Positions 8,507 to 18,343 are shown, counted from the first letter of the stretch. The stretch is DNA of 64,000 nt from Nocardiopsis sp. JB363 (GCF_900143625.1 NZ_FRFF01000021.1:1-64000), one strand, 5' to 3'. The notes: generated by a model not told the origin, from the sequence alone. A program made the numbers and translations.

Positions 8507-9721
8507 CTACTGACCCTCTTCGCCCTCTTCGGCGCCTTCCTCGGCGCCTTCCTCGGCGCCCTCTTCACCAGCGTCCTCGCCACCGGAAAGGGTGGCCTCA
8601 CGCTGCTCGGTGACGGCGGCGAGCATCTCCTCCTGCTGGGAGGACGTCAGCCCACTGGTGGACAGGACGGCGTCGGCGTCGATGTTGTACTCCTCGGGAT
8701 CGGAGCTGGTGACGTCGTAGTCGACCCCGCAGGACAGGTCCAGGGTGCCGCCGGCCTCCAGCGCACCGGACTCCGAGCACTCCTCGTTGCCGAGCTCCTC
8801 GTTGGCGAAGGTGACGTCCATGCGCACCAGAACGGTGCCGCTGCTGTTGCCGCCGGCGTCGTGCACGGTGCCGGACCAGGTACAGCTCGGCCCCTCGTCA
8901 CAGTCCATGCCGGCCTCGCCGTCCCAGGCGGCCTCGACCCGGGCATCACGGGAGGAACCGAGTTCCTCCTCCACGGCGGTGGTCAGTCCGGTGTAGAGCT
9001 CCTCCACCGCGGGTTCCTCGGCCTCGGCCAGGTCCAGCCGAACCTGCGGTCCGCTCTCGGCGCCCTCGGGGACGAGTTCCTCGATCGCGATGCGCAGGAT
9101 CTGGTTGGTCTCGGCGTCGATCCAGAGCTGGTTGCGCTCACCGGCGAGGTCGACCCGGTAGGCACGGGTGCCGTCGAGGTCCTCCTCCACCGCTTCGTCG
9201 CTCTCCAGCTCCATCGCGCCGAGGGTCTCGGCGAGCGAGGGCGGTGCGAGCGTGCTGGAGGGGTTGAGGCCGGCGTGCGCGGGCGAGGAACGCACCCAGT
9301 TGCCCTCGAAGGCGTCGCTGTCGGGACCGAAGACGCTCCGGTCCAGCCAGAACTCCTCGTCGGCACGCAGGAACAGCTTGCTGTCCGCGGCGAGCACCTC
9401 GGCCTCGGCCCCGTTGACCTGGAAGGAACCGCGGGTGGCCCCGCCGTCGGCGACGGTGAGTTCGGCCTCTTGTACGTCGGAGCCGACGCTTGCGGCGATC
9501 TGCCCGGTCGCGACCACGGCCGGGTAATCGGCCAGGGAGAGCAGGGCCTCCTCCAGCAAGGGTGCCGCGTCGACGGGTTCCGCGGTCTCGGTCGCGGGTT
9601 CCTCCGCCTCGTCACCGTCCCCGAGCGAGCATCCGGCCAGGCCCAGCGCAGCGATGGTTCCCACTGCGGCGAGCGTGAACCGTCCGCCTCTGCGACCCCT
9701 GTTGCGAGTAACCGGCGCCAT
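8507..9721 (-). CDS. Putative lipoprotein of unknown function
   Basis: 404-residue exported lipoprotein. The N-terminus has arginines, a hydrophobic run and the lipobox LAGC (about residues 26-30), so it should be anchored outside the membrane. The middle reads like a beta-rich LolA/LppX-type lipid-carrier fold (alternating strands such as GERNQLWIDAETNQILRIAI), but I cannot assign a family with certainty. The C-terminal third has four cysteines that could form two disulfides. The tail is a run of EEGAEEGA-type repeats. ATG at 9721 has GGAGG 5 nt upstream. Confidence 0.85.
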   Translation of the reverse strand: MAPVTRNRGRRGGRFTLAAVGTIAALGLAGCSLGDGDEAEEPATETAEPVDAAPLLEEALLSLADYPAVVATGQIAASVGSDVQEAELTVADGGATRGSFQVNGAEAEVLAADSKLFLRADEEFWLDRSVFGPDSDAFEGNWVRSSPAHAGLNPSSTLAPPSLAETLGAMELESDEAVEEDLDGTRAYRVDLAGERNQLWIDAETNQILRIAIEELVPEGAESGPQVRLDLAEAEEPAVEELYTGLTTAVEEELGSSRDARVEAAWDGEAGMDCDEGPSCTWSGTVHDAGGNSSGTVLVRMDVTFANEELGNEECSESGALEAGGTLDLSCGVDYDVTSSDPEEYNIDADAVLSTSGLTSSQQEEMLAAVTEQREATLSGGEDAGEEGAEEGAEEGAEEGEEGQ

Positions 9722-10020
9722 CTTGCCTCCTGCCCCCATCGGCTGAGGGGTGCTGATACGAATCGGCGTTGAAAGTGAGTCATCGAGGAGGGTTCGGGCC
9801 CTGACGGCCCGGCCTGCAGCTCCCCGGCACGTGATGAGTCGGTGCGTACCCGGTCGGTGTCCCGTCGTGTCGGGAAGGGACCGTCACACCGCCTCGAAAG
9901 GGTACCGAACCCAGACACGGGTCACTGCCAACAATGCCTCATGATCACGCACACATATCCGACAAGCTGGGAGAACAGGCGCCCGAAAAACCCTTTCGCG
10001 CACGAATTCCGCACGTGGAC
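9722..10020. other. Intergenic region upstream of the lipoprotein gene
   Basis: Non-coding stretch between the lipoprotein start and the amt terminator, with an AT-richer part at 9925-10015 that probably carries the minus-strand promoter of the lipoprotein gene. No conserved motif recognised. Confidence 0.4.
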
Positions 10021-10049
10021 GGGGCCGACGGAACCTGCCCGTCGGCCCC
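10021..10049 (-). terminator. Terminator of amt
   Basis: Perfect 11-bp stem (10021-10031 with 10039-10049) and a 7-nt loop, 10 bp past the amt stop. Confidence 0.7.
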
Positions 10050-10058
10050 TGGACCACC

Positions 10059-11444
10059 TCACCGCGTCAACGGTTCGAGGCCACCACCTCGACGTTGAGG
10101 CTTGGACTCGTCCCGCGGTGAGGCCGTCTCCCCGCCCGGAGGCGTCGGCGAGGAGACCGCTTCTTCCTCCCTCTCATCGAGCTCGTCGAAGGCGTAGGCC
10201 GCTTCGGCGTGCAGCTCGTGGTCGAGGCCGTTGGTCTCGACCTCCTCCGGGAGACGGAAACCGATGATGAGGTCGATCACCTTCGCGATGACCCAGGTGA
10301 TGGCGAAGGTGTAGATCATGACGCCCAGGACCGAGATGGCCTGGGCGGCCAAGAGGCCGATGCCGCCACCGGTGAACAGACCGGCGTCACCGCCGCCGGG
10401 CACCGCCGAGGAGGCGAAGAGGCCGAGGGCCAGGCAGCCGATGACACCGCCGACCAGGTGGAGGCCGACCACGTCCAGGGCGTCGTCGTACTTGAACCGG
10501 AACTTGAGGCTGATGGCGTAGGCGCACACGGCGCCGGACAGCGCGCCGACCACGATCGCGCCGACCGGAGTGAGGTTGGCGGCCGACGGGGTGATCGCGA
10601 CCAGCCCCGCGATGGCACCGGAGGCGAAGCCCAGGGCGCTGACCTTGCCGTAGCGGATGCGCTCGACGAGCATCCATGCCGCCGTGGCGGCGGCGGTGGC
10701 GACCTGGGTGTTGACCAGGGCCAGGGCGGCCTGCTCGTTGGCGGCGTAGGCGGATCCGCCGTTGAAGCCGAACCAACCGAACCACAGGAGCGCGACGCCC
10801 AACAGGACGAAGGGCAGGTTGTGCGGGCGCGTCGACGACGAGCCGAAGCCCTTGCGGCGGCCCAGGACCAGGACCAGGGCGAGCGCCGCGACGCCGGCGT
10901 TGATGTGGACGGCGGTTCCACCGGCGAAGTCGATGACCTCGGGCAGCCCGGTCCACTCGTGCATGCTCGCGATCCACCCGCCGCCCCAGACCCAGTGGGC
11001 GACGGGGAAGTAGACCAGGAGCGCCCACACCGGGGCGAAGAGCAGCCAGGCGCCGAACTTGGCACGGTCGGCGATGGCCCCGCTGATCAGGGCCACGGTG
11101 ATGACCGCGAACATCAGCTGGAAGCCGGCGTCGACGAGCAAGGGGTAACCGCCCTCACCGTCGGCGGCGGGTTCGACCTCGGTCATGATGGCGCTCAGGC
11201 CCACGTAGTCGAAGCCGCCGATGAACATATCGAAGGCGCCGTGGCCGGGGGCGTAGGTGAGCGAGTGCCCGATGAGCACCCACAGGACGCTGACGATCGC
11301 GATACTGCTGAAGCTCATGAGCATCATGTTGAGGACGCTCTTGGCCCGTGACATGCCTCCGTAGAAGAACGCCAGGCCCGGGGTCATGAGCATCACCAGT
11401 GCGGCGCTCATCAGGAGCCACGCGGTGTTGCCGGTGTCGATCAT
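10059..11444 (-). CDS. amt: Ammonium transporter
   Basis: Amt/Rh/MEP channel for ammonium uptake: 461 residues with about 11 hydrophobic segments, the signature DFAGGTAVHINAGVAALAL, and pore histidines in PVAHWVWGG and VGLHLVGG. The cytoplasmic C-terminal tail is long and acidic. ATG at 11444 is preceded by GGAGG; the open frame upstream is non-coding in character. glnK does not follow within the window: the gene stands alone between two terminators. Confidence 0.95.
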   Translation of the reverse strand: MIDTGNTAWLLMSAALVMLMTPGLAFFYGGMSRAKSVLNMMLMSFSSIAIVSVLWVLIGHSLTYAPGHGAFDMFIGGFDYVGLSAIMTEVEPAADGEGGYPLLVDAGFQLMFAVITVALISGAIADRAKFGAWLLFAPVWALLVYFPVAHWVWGGGWIASMHEWTGLPEVIDFAGGTAVHINAGVAALALVLVLGRRKGFGSSSTRPHNLPFVLLGVALLWFGWFGFNGGSAYAANEQAALALVNTQVATAAATAAWMLVERIRYGKVSALGFASGAIAGLVAITPSAANLTPVGAIVVGALSGAVCAYAISLKFRFKYDDALDVVGLHLVGGVIGCLALGLFASSAVPGGGDAGLFTGGGIGLLAAQAISVLGVMIYTFAITWVIAKVIDLIIGFRLPEEVETNGLDHELHAEAAYAFDELDEREEEAVSSPTPPGGETASPRDESKPQRRGGGLEPLTR

Positions 11445-11632
11445 TTCGTCGCCTCCATGGGACGGACGGGGGATCATCTTTCGATGAGGGCGCCGGTCGG
11501 CGAGCGCGTCTTCGGGCCCGTCTCGGATCACCACGGCGACCACCGTCCACCTCCGGTGTTTCCCGGTGGGACTCCACGTGTTGCGCGAACGTAAAAGGCC
11601 GGGAGGCGGTGTTACGGCTACGTGAAGCGGAA

Positions 11633-11676
11633 CGGAGAGAGGCCGGCGCACCCGTAGGTGCGCCGGCCTCTCTCCG
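11633..11676 (-). terminator. Strong terminator of ftsY
   Basis: Perfect 20-bp stem: 11633-11652 pairs with 11657-11676 around a CGTA tetraloop, 24 bp past the ftsY stop. The strongest hairpin in the window. Confidence 0.9.
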
Positions 11677-11699
11677 TGGGTTCGTGGGGGTCGCGGGCG

Positions 11700-12890
11700 T
11701 CAGCCCAGGATCGCGTCCACGAAGACCTCGGGGTCGAAGGGCGCCAGGTCGTCGGGGCCCTCCCCCAGTCCGACGAGCTTGACCGGGACGCCCAGCTCGC
11801 GCTGGACCTGGACGATGATGCCGCCCTTGGCGGTGCCGTCGAGTTTGGTCAGGGCGATGCCGGTGACGTTCACGACCTCGGCGAACACCCGCGCTTGGCG
11901 CAGACCGTTCTGTCCGGTGGTCGCGTCCAGGACGAGGAGGACCTCGTCGACCTGGGACTTCTTCTCCACCACACGCTTGACCTTGCCGAGCTCGTCCATG
12001 AGACCGGTCTTGGTGTGCAGGCGTCCTGCGGTGTCGATGATGACGGCGTCGGCCCCGTCCTCCACACCGCGGGCGACCGCGTCGAAAGCGACACTGGCGG
12101 GGTCGGCGCCCTCTTCCTTGCGCACGACCGGGGCGCCCACGCGGGAACCCCAGGTCTGGAGTTGTTCGCTGGCGGCCGCGCGGAAGGTGTCGGCGGCACC
12201 CAGGACCACGCTGCGTCCGTCGCCGACCAGGGCACGGGCGAGCTTGCCGGTGGTGGTGGTCTTTCCGGTGCCGTTGACGCCCACGACCAGGACCACGGCC
12301 GGGCGTTCGCCGTGCGGCGCGGTGCGCACGGTGCGGTCGGTGTCGGCGCCGAGCTGTTCGAGGAGCTCGTTGCGGAGCAGGGTCCGCACCTCCTCGGTGT
12401 CACGGGTGCCGAGCACCTTGACCCGGGTACGCAGGTTCTCCACGATCTGGGTGGCCGAAGTCACACCGATGTCGGCGGTGATCAGCGTGTCCTCGATCTC
12501 CTCCCAGGTGTCCTCGTCGAGGTTCTTGGCGGAGAGCAGGCTGAGGAGCCCTTGGCCGAGGGAGCTCTGGGAGCGGGCCAGACGAGCCCGCAGGCGGACC
12601 ATGCGTCCCGCCGACGGGGGCGGGGTCTCGATCTCGGGTTCGGCGGGGGCGGCCGGAGCCTCGGGCTCGGCCTCCTTCTCCGCCGGTGGAGCGTGGGCGG
12701 GGGGCGTGCGTACCGTCCCCTCGTCCCGTTCTCGATCCTCCGGGGCGGGTGCTTTGGGGGTCTCGGTGACCTCCGGCTTGGTCTCCTCCTTGCCCGGCGC
12801 GACCGAGCTTCGGGTCCTGACCAGGAAGAACCCGCCGACCACCAGGAGGGCGACGACGACGATGATGCTTACGAGCAAGGTGATGTCCAT
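11700..12890 (-). CDS. ftsY: Signal recognition particle receptor FtsY
   Basis: SRP receptor GTPase. One N-terminal membrane segment (about residues 4-24), a Pro/Glu/Ala-rich linker (about 30-95), then the NG domain with GVNGTGKTTTTGKLA, DTAGR and TKLDGTAKGG. The membrane anchor plus acidic linker is the actinobacterial form. 396 residues. Lies 75 bp downstream of the BtuC-like permease on the same strand. Confidence 0.96.
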   Translation of the reverse strand: MDITLLVSIIVVVALLVVGGFFLVRTRSSVAPGKEETKPEVTETPKAPAPEDRERDEGTVRTPPAHAPPAEKEAEPEAPAAPAEPEIETPPPSAGRMVRLRARLARSQSSLGQGLLSLLSAKNLDEDTWEEIEDTLITADIGVTSATQIVENLRTRVKVLGTRDTEEVRTLLRNELLEQLGADTDRTVRTAPHGERPAVVLVVGVNGTGKTTTTGKLARALVGDGRSVVLGAADTFRAAASEQLQTWGSRVGAPVVRKEEGADPASVAFDAVARGVEDGADAVIIDTAGRLHTKTGLMDELGKVKRVVEKKSQVDEVLLVLDATTGQNGLRQARVFAEVVNVTGIALTKLDGTAKGGIIVQVQRELGVPVKLVGLGEGPDDLAPFDPEVFVDAILG

Positions 12891-12965
12891 AGCGTGGACC
12901 AGTCTCCCAGAGTGTTCGTCGCGTTCGCATCACACACGGCCCCGCCGGCCACCACCGGACGGGGT

Positions 12966-14000
12966 TCAGGTGCCGCGATGGCGTGTGGTGCGCAGGATGA
13001 GGACGAAGAACGGCGCGCCGAGGAACGCGGTGACCACACCGATGGGCAGTTCCGCGGGGGCGACGATGGTGCGCGCCACGATGTCGACGGTGACGAGGAA
13101 GGAACCGCCGGCCAGCACGGTGACCGGCAGGATCGCCCGGTAGTTGGAGCCGACCAGGCGACGCACGATGTGCGGCACGACGATGCCGACGAACCCGATG
13201 AGGCCGCTCACTGATACGGCGGCGGCGGTGGCCAGGGACGCGGCGGCGATGACGACCAACCGCACGGCGGCCGGGTTGAGACCGAGGCTGACGGCCTTGT
13301 CATCGCCCAACGCCAGCATGTCCAGCAGGTACCCGGACAGCAGAAGTACGGCCAGGCCCACCACGGCGTAGGGGGCGATGAGTCGCACGTCGTCCCAGCC
13401 TCCCCGGCCCAGTCCGCCGAGCAGCCACGCGTAGATGCGTTGGAGTTGGTCCACGCCCATCTGCTGGACGAGGGTCTGTGCCGCGGACAGGAAGGAGGAG
13501 ACGGCCACTCCGGCGAGCACCAGGGCGGCGGTGCCCCCTCCCCCGGCGGTGGAGCCGAGCGCGTACGCGGCGGCCACCCCCAGGAGCGCTCCGACGAAAG
13601 CCGCCACGGGGACCAGCGCCCGAGGGTCGGTGGTGAGGTCGGTACCGAACACCATGACCATCGTGGCGCCCAGTCCGGCGCCGGCGGCCGCGCCGAGCAG
13701 GAAGGGGTCGGCCAGCGGGTTGCGGAAGACACCCTGGTAGGCGCCGCCCGCGGTGGCCAGGAGGGCGCCGACGATCGCGCCCATCACCACGCGGGGCAGG
13801 CGCAACTCCATGAGCAGCGCCTCCTGCCGTTCGGTCAGGGGTGACTCCACCCCACCGAACGGCAGGAGGCCGAGGAAGTGCTGGAGGATGTCGGCGGCCG
13901 TCAGGGAGGCCGCACCGGCCGAGATGCCGAACAGCGCGGCCGTGCACAGCACGACGACGCCGCCCAGCAGCCACCCGAACGGGATCCCGAAGCCCTTCAC
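12966..14000 (-). CDS. FecCD/BtuC-family ABC transporter permease (probable cobalamin uptake)
   Basis: Permease of the iron-siderophore/vitamin B12 importer family: about ten membrane helices in 344 residues and the signature YQGVFRNPLADPFLLG. A Gly-rich coupling segment and GLIGFVGIVVPHIVR near the C-terminus are typical. GTG start at 14000 with GGGAG upstream. It follows the binding protein by 21 bp, and the pair is preceded by a cobalamin riboswitch, so cobalamin or another corrinoid is the likely substrate. No ATPase gene is present; the next gene is ftsY. Confidence 0.9.
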   Translation of the reverse strand: MKGFGIPFGWLLGGVVVLCTAALFGISAGAASLTAADILQHFLGLLPFGGVESPLTERQEALLMELRLPRVVMGAIVGALLATAGGAYQGVFRNPLADPFLLGAAAGAGLGATMVMVFGTDLTTDPRALVPVAAFVGALLGVAAAYALGSTAGGGGTAALVLAGVAVSSFLSAAQTLVQQMGVDQLQRIYAWLLGGLGRGGWDDVRLIAPYAVVGLAVLLLSGYLLDMLALGDDKAVSLGLNPAAVRLVVIAAASLATAAAVSVSGLIGFVGIVVPHIVRRLVGSNYRAILPVTVLAGGSFLVTVDIVARTIVAPAELPIGVVTAFLGAPFFVLILRTTRHRGT

Positions 14001-14021
14001 CGCTCTACTCCCGCCTTTCTT

Positions 14022-15017
14022 CTACTCGCCCGCGCTCTGCTGGACGGCTTCGCCGACCGCTTCGGCGAAGTCGACCACGCGCGGGCCCCAGCGGGAGGAG
14101 GTGTCCTCGTCGAGCAGGTGCACCGCGTCGTCCTGGACGGCGGTGACGGTGTCGAAGGCAGGGCGTTCGGCCGTGCCCTCGACGGTGGACTCGTCTCCAT
14201 AGGACAGGAAGATCAGGTCCGGGTTCTCCTCCACCACGAATTCGGTGGACAGCTGCGGGTAGCCGCCGCTCTCGGAGTCGTCCGCCTGATCGGCGATGTT
14301 CACCAGGCCGAACGCGTCGTAGACCTGCCCGACGAAGGTCGTGGAGGTGACGGAGAACAAGGTCTCGTCGAGCTCGTGGTAGAAGGTGAGCTCGGTGTCG
14401 CCCAGCGCGCCGCAGGTCTCCTCGACGACGGCGTTGAACTCGGTCTCGACCCGGTCCGCCTCGCTGTCGGCCTCTTCCGTCTTGCCGGTGACCTCGCCGA
14501 GCAGACGGATCTGGGCGTAGACGCCCTCCAGGTCGGCGGCGTCGCCCAGCACGAGCGTGGGAATGTCCACGGCGTCGAGCTGCTCGGCGCTGTCGATGGC
14601 GCTTTCGGGGAGGATGACCAGGTCGGGGTCGTACTCGCTGATGGCCTCGACGCTGGGGGTGTAGCCGCTGAGGTCCGTGGTGGGGGCCTCTTCGGGGTAG
14701 TAGGAGTACTCGTCGACCGCCTCGACCTGGTCACCGGCGTCGATGGCGAAGAGCGACTCGGTGGTGCTGGGCGAGAGCGAGACGACGCGCTCGGGCGCCT
14801 CCTCCAGGGTGACCTCGCCGACGGTGTCTTCGACGGTGACCGGGAAGGTTCCGTCACCGATCTCGGCGCGGTCGGCGGGCTCGGGGACTCCGCATTCCGC
14901 GGACGCGGTCTCGGTGGTCTCCTCCGCGTTCTCCGGTTCGGAGCCGTCGGTGCCGCAGGCGGTGAGGGCGAGGGTGGCGCCCAAGAGGGCGACGGGAAGC
15001 TGGCGGGCGATCCGCAC
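14022..15017 (-). CDS. BtuF-like substrate-binding lipoprotein
   Basis: Periplasmic-binding-fold lipoprotein that would deliver a corrinoid (by riboswitch context) to the adjacent permease. Signal peptide with lipobox LTACG, then two lobes with ERVVSLSPSTTESLFAI and DLVILPES typical of the BtuF/FhuD class. The GTG at 15017 has AAGGAG 6 nt upstream and puts the lipobox about 20 residues in. The frame upstream to 15254 overlaps the riboswitch and is not coding. 331 residues. Confidence 0.9.
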   Translation of the reverse strand: MRIARQLPVALLGATLALTACGTDGSEPENAEETTETASAECGVPEPADRAEIGDGTFPVTVEDTVGEVTLEEAPERVVSLSPSTTESLFAIDAGDQVEAVDEYSYYPEEAPTTDLSGYTPSVEAISEYDPDLVILPESAIDSAEQLDAVDIPTLVLGDAADLEGVYAQIRLLGEVTGKTEEADSEADRVETEFNAVVEETCGALGDTELTFYHELDETLFSVTSTTFVGQVYDAFGLVNIADQADDSESGGYPQLSTEFVVEENPDLIFLSYGDESTVEGTAERPAFDTVTAVQDDAVHLLDEDTSSRWGPRVVDFAEAVGEAVQQSAGE

Positions 15018-15094
15018 GGTGCTCCTTCGAGTGCGTGCGGGGAGGAGCACGGCCCAGATCGGGACGGCCGGTCCTTCCCACGAGGACAGGGGAC

Positions 15095-15250
15095 GTCGAC
15101 ATCGGCGAGGCGACCTGGCTCGTCCCCGCGCTCGGCGGGGCTTCACAGTTGCGGGACAGCGCCGGATCCGGCGGCCGGATGTGGCCGCCTGCCGGACTTC
15201 GCTCGATCGATACCGGTACATGCCGCCCCGGGTGGGACGGCACGACGTGT
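15095..15250 (-). promoter_or_regulatory. Cobalamin riboswitch
   Basis: On the minus strand the leader of the BtuF/BtuC-like pair contains CCCGCAACTGTGA (15155-15143) preceded by TCCGGCGCTGT, and a B12-box-like GAGCCAGGTCGCC (15121-15109). This order and spacing matches the cobalamin riboswitch core. A further-upstream hairpin (TGCCG...CGGCA around 15219-15242) fits a peripheral stem. A 7-bp hairpin (15170-15189) is inserted between the CCGGC strands. Likely represses the downstream genes when cobalamin is bound. Boundaries are approximate. Confidence 0.9.
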
Positions 15251-15478
15251 CCAACTCTACTGCGCGGTGGTTCGAACCCGACTCGGGCGGGTGTACCCGC
15301 TCCGACCTGCGTGTCCTTCGTTACAGGCGGCTGCTTTCGTGAAACGGTCACGTTCTGGTCCGGGAATTCAGGCCAACCGCTTCCACGGATATTGAGAAGA
15401 AATGCACCTTGCGTCCGTTTTATAAACCACTGTGCCCCCAGGGGAAACCTGCGGTACTTCGTCACACCATGTGGCCAT

Positions 15479-15525
15479 ATTGAGTCTCAATGAACATTGA
15501 CACCCCACATCGCACACAGCAATGA
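15479..15525 (+). promoter_or_regulatory. Candidate promoter and palindrome upstream of the S8 protease gene
   Basis: TTGACA at 15497-15502 is followed after 17 bp by CAATGA at 15520-15525, a plausible housekeeping promoter. A 13-nt palindrome ATTGAGTCTCAAT (15479-15491) lies just upstream of the -35 and could be an operator. The surrounding 15250-15660 is AT-rich compared with the rest of the window and otherwise non-coding. Confidence 0.45.
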
Positions 15526-15660
15526 TCTCGTTGCCATGCGCGCCGATCATCCGAATACGGACACTTACCGGCGTATCCCCCGTGTGTGCGCTCCATGCCC
15601 GGTGGAACGCTCATTCCCCCACTGTCCTGAGGCGCGCACGAGAAGGGATGTGTTGACAAG

Positions 15661-18327
15661 GTGGCACCCCACCGATCACGCCTGGCCCCACTGGCCGGGT
15701 TGACACTCATCGCCGGCCTGGTGGCGGTCACACCCGCGAGCGCGGACGAGGAACAGGGACTCGCACCCCTGCACCCCGCTCCCACCTCCGGGAACGGCGA
15801 GCTCACCCACCAGGTCCAGGACCTGTGGTTCATCGAACTGGAGAGCCCGCCCACCACCGGGGGCACCGCCTCCGCCCACGTCGAGGACGAACACGCCGAA
15901 TTCCACGCCGAGGCCGAGGAACACGGCCTCGAATTCACCGAACGCCACTCCTTCACCGAGTTGTGGAACGGCGTCTCCGTGGAGATGGAGGACGACCAGA
16001 TCGGAACGGCCCGGGAGATTCCCGGTGTGGCCGCCATTCACCCGGTCATGCGACACGAGATCCCCGAGACCGCCGACTCCGAACCCGAGATGGACACCGC
16101 GCTGGGCATGACCGGCGCCGACGTCGCTCAGAGCGAGCTCGGCCTGACCGGTGAGGGTCTGCGCGTGGCCATCATGGACACCGGTGTCGACTACACCCAC
16201 CCCGACCTGGGCGGTCCCGGCGGGTTCCCGTCCGAGCGCGTGGTGGCCGGGCACGACTTCGTCGGCGACGACTTCAACGCCGGCGACCCCGACAACGCCG
16301 AACCGGTCCCCGACGACGACCCACAGGACTGCAACGGGCACGGCACCCACGTCGCCGGCATCGTCGGCGCCCAGGGCCAGGTCACCGGCGTGGCGCCCGA
16401 CGTCGAGTTCGGTGCCTACAAGGTGTTCGGCTGCACCGGTTCCACCACCTCCGACATCATGATCGCCGCCATGGAGCAGGCCCTGGCCGACGACATGGAC
16501 GTGCTCAACATGAGCATCGGTTCCTCGCACTCCTGGCCCCAGTACCCGACCGCCGTCGCCTCCGACCACCTGGTCGACGAGGGCATGGTCGTGGTCGCCT
16601 CCATCGGCAACGAGGGCGCCACCGGCCTGTACTCCGCGGGCGCGCCCGGCCTGGGCGAGCACGTCATCGGTGTGGCCGCCTACGACAACACCCACATCCG
16701 CGCGACCGCCGCCGAGGTCACCCAGAGCGGTGAGACCGTCGCCTACATGGAGATGGACGAGGCCCCGTCTCCACCGACGTCCGGGGAGACCGACGAGATC
16801 GTGAACATCGGTCGGGGCTGCCTGGCCGCGGGCGACGAACTCGAAGGCGACCCCGAGGGCAAGACCGCGCTGATGATCCGCGGCGAGTGCACCTTCACCG
16901 AGAAGTACGACGCCGCCGTCGACGCGGGCGCCACCGGTGTGGTGGTCTACAACAACCTGCCCGGCATGTTCGCGGGCGGGGGCATCGTCGACCGTGGCGC
17001 CTTCTCCGTCGGTGTCTCCGACGAGTCCGGCGCGCACATCCTGGAGCTCCTGGAGGCCGGTGAGAGCGTCACCCTCACCTGGACCGGCGAGGAGACCACC
17101 ATTCCCAACCCGACCGGCGGGCTGATCAGCAGCTTCAGCTCCTACGGTCTGGGGGCCGACCTGTCCCTGAAGCCGGACATCGGCGCCCCGGGCGGTCTGA
17201 TCAACTCCACCTACCCGATGGCCAAGGGCGGCTACGCCACCGTCAGCGGCACCTCGATGTCGTCCCCGCACGTCGCGGGCGGCGTCGCGTTGCTCCTGGA
17301 GTCCCGTCCGGACCTGGACGCCCACGACGTACGCGACGTGATGCAAAGCTCCGCGGACCCGACCATGTGGTGGGGCGACCCGGACATGGGAGCACTCGAC
17401 AACGTCCACCGTCAGGGCTCCGGCATGCTCGACCTGCCCGGGGCCGTGCGGGCCACCACCGCGCTGACACCCGGCAAGCTCAGCCTGGGCGCCACCGAGG
17501 GCCCGGTGACCGAGGCCGTCACCATCACCAACGACGGTGACGCCGAGGCCACCTACGAGATCGAGCACGAGCCCGCACTGGGCACCCACGGCGACACGTT
17601 CACGCCGGAGTTCAACGACGCCTACGCCGAGGCCGTCTTCAGCGAGGACGCGGTAACCGTGCCGGCCGGCGGTTCGGTCTCCGTCGACGTGACCGTCACC
17701 CCGCCCTCCGACGACTTCGAGCAGATGATCTACGGCGGGTACGTCAAGGTCACCGAGGTCGACGACGAGGGCGAAGCCGATGCGCACCGGGTCCCGTACG
17801 CCGCCTACAACGGCGACTACCAGGCGATCGACGCCATGACCCCGATCACCGACGGCGATGGCCAGACGCACGAGCTTCCGTGGCTGACCAAGATCACGGA
17901 GTGCGAGGCGTTCTTCGGCCTGGACTGCGCCGGCAACGGCGGCGGGTACGAGAACCAGCCCGACGGCGCCGCCTACACCCTGGACTGGGCGGACGGTCTG
18001 CCGGACGTGCCGTACGTGATCGCCCACTTCGACCACCACGTCACCGAGCTGGAGATGACCGTGGTCGACGAGCGCACCGGCCGCCCGGTCCACCCGGACC
18101 GCAACATCGCCCTGTCGGTCGACCATGTCAACCGCAGCGCGACCCCCACGGCGTTCTTCGCCTACGCCTGGGACGGCACCGTGACGGACTCGCACGGCCG
18201 GGTCACCGACGTGCGCGACGGTGACTACCGCCTGGAGGTCCGGGCCCTGAAGGCGCTCGGCGACCCGGACAACGAGGATCACTGGGAGGACTGGACCTCC
18301 CCGGTCATCACCATCGATCGAGGCTGA
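15661..18327 (+). CDS. Secreted S8 (subtilisin-family) serine protease
   Basis: 888-residue extracellular subtilase. Signal peptide (about residues 1-28), inhibitor-type propeptide (about 52-135), then the catalytic domain with Asp173 in AIMDTGVDYTHPD, His227 in NGHGTHVAG and Ser532 in GTSMSSPHVAGG. A protease-associated (PA) insert occupies about 365-470 (CTFTEKYDAAVDAGATGVVVYNN). A long C-terminal beta-rich region (about 600-888, Fn3-like) follows. GTG start at 15661; an upstream in-frame ATG at 15646 runs straight into a stop. Monocistronic with a terminator. Confidence 0.93.
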   Translation: MAPHRSRLAPLAGLTLIAGLVAVTPASADEEQGLAPLHPAPTSGNGELTHQVQDLWFIELESPPTTGGTASAHVEDEHAEFHAEAEEHGLEFTERHSFTELWNGVSVEMEDDQIGTAREIPGVAAIHPVMRHEIPETADSEPEMDTALGMTGADVAQSELGLTGEGLRVAIMDTGVDYTHPDLGGPGGFPSERVVAGHDFVGDDFNAGDPDNAEPVPDDDPQDCNGHGTHVAGIVGAQGQVTGVAPDVEFGAYKVFGCTGSTTSDIMIAAMEQALADDMDVLNMSIGSSHSWPQYPTAVASDHLVDEGMVVVASIGNEGATGLYSAGAPGLGEHVIGVAAYDNTHIRATAAEVTQSGETVAYMEMDEAPSPPTSGETDEIVNIGRGCLAAGDELEGDPEGKTALMIRGECTFTEKYDAAVDAGATGVVVYNNLPGMFAGGGIVDRGAFSVGVSDESGAHILELLEAGESVTLTWTGEETTIPNPTGGLISSFSSYGLGADLSLKPDIGAPGGLINSTYPMAKGGYATVSGTSMSSPHVAGGVALLLESRPDLDAHDVRDVMQSSADPTMWWGDPDMGALDNVHRQGSGMLDLPGAVRATTALTPGKLSLGATEGPVTEAVTITNDGDAEATYEIEHEPALGTHGDTFTPEFNDAYAEAVFSEDAVTVPAGGSVSVDVTVTPPSDDFEQMIYGGYVKVTEVDDEGEADAHRVPYAAYNGDYQAIDAMTPITDGDGQTHELPWLTKITECEAFFGLDCAGNGGGYENQPDGAAYTLDWADGLPDVPYVIAHFDHHVTELEMTVVDERTGRPVHPDRNIALSVDHVNRSATPTAFFAYAWDGTVTDSHGRVTDVRDGDYRLEVRALKALGDPDNEDHWEDWTSPVITIDRG

Positions 18328-18343
18328 CCCCGGCCGCCTCTTC

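Noticed and set aside
10209-11351. 380-codon frame opposite amt
   Set aside because: Shadow of a membrane-protein gene; hydrophilic Gln/Asp/Gly-rich translation without motifs.
15368-15550. 60-codon minus-strand frame upstream of the BtuF-like gene
   Set aside because: AT-rich intergenic DNA lacking GC3 bias and a ribosome-binding site; better explained as promoter DNA of the protease gene.
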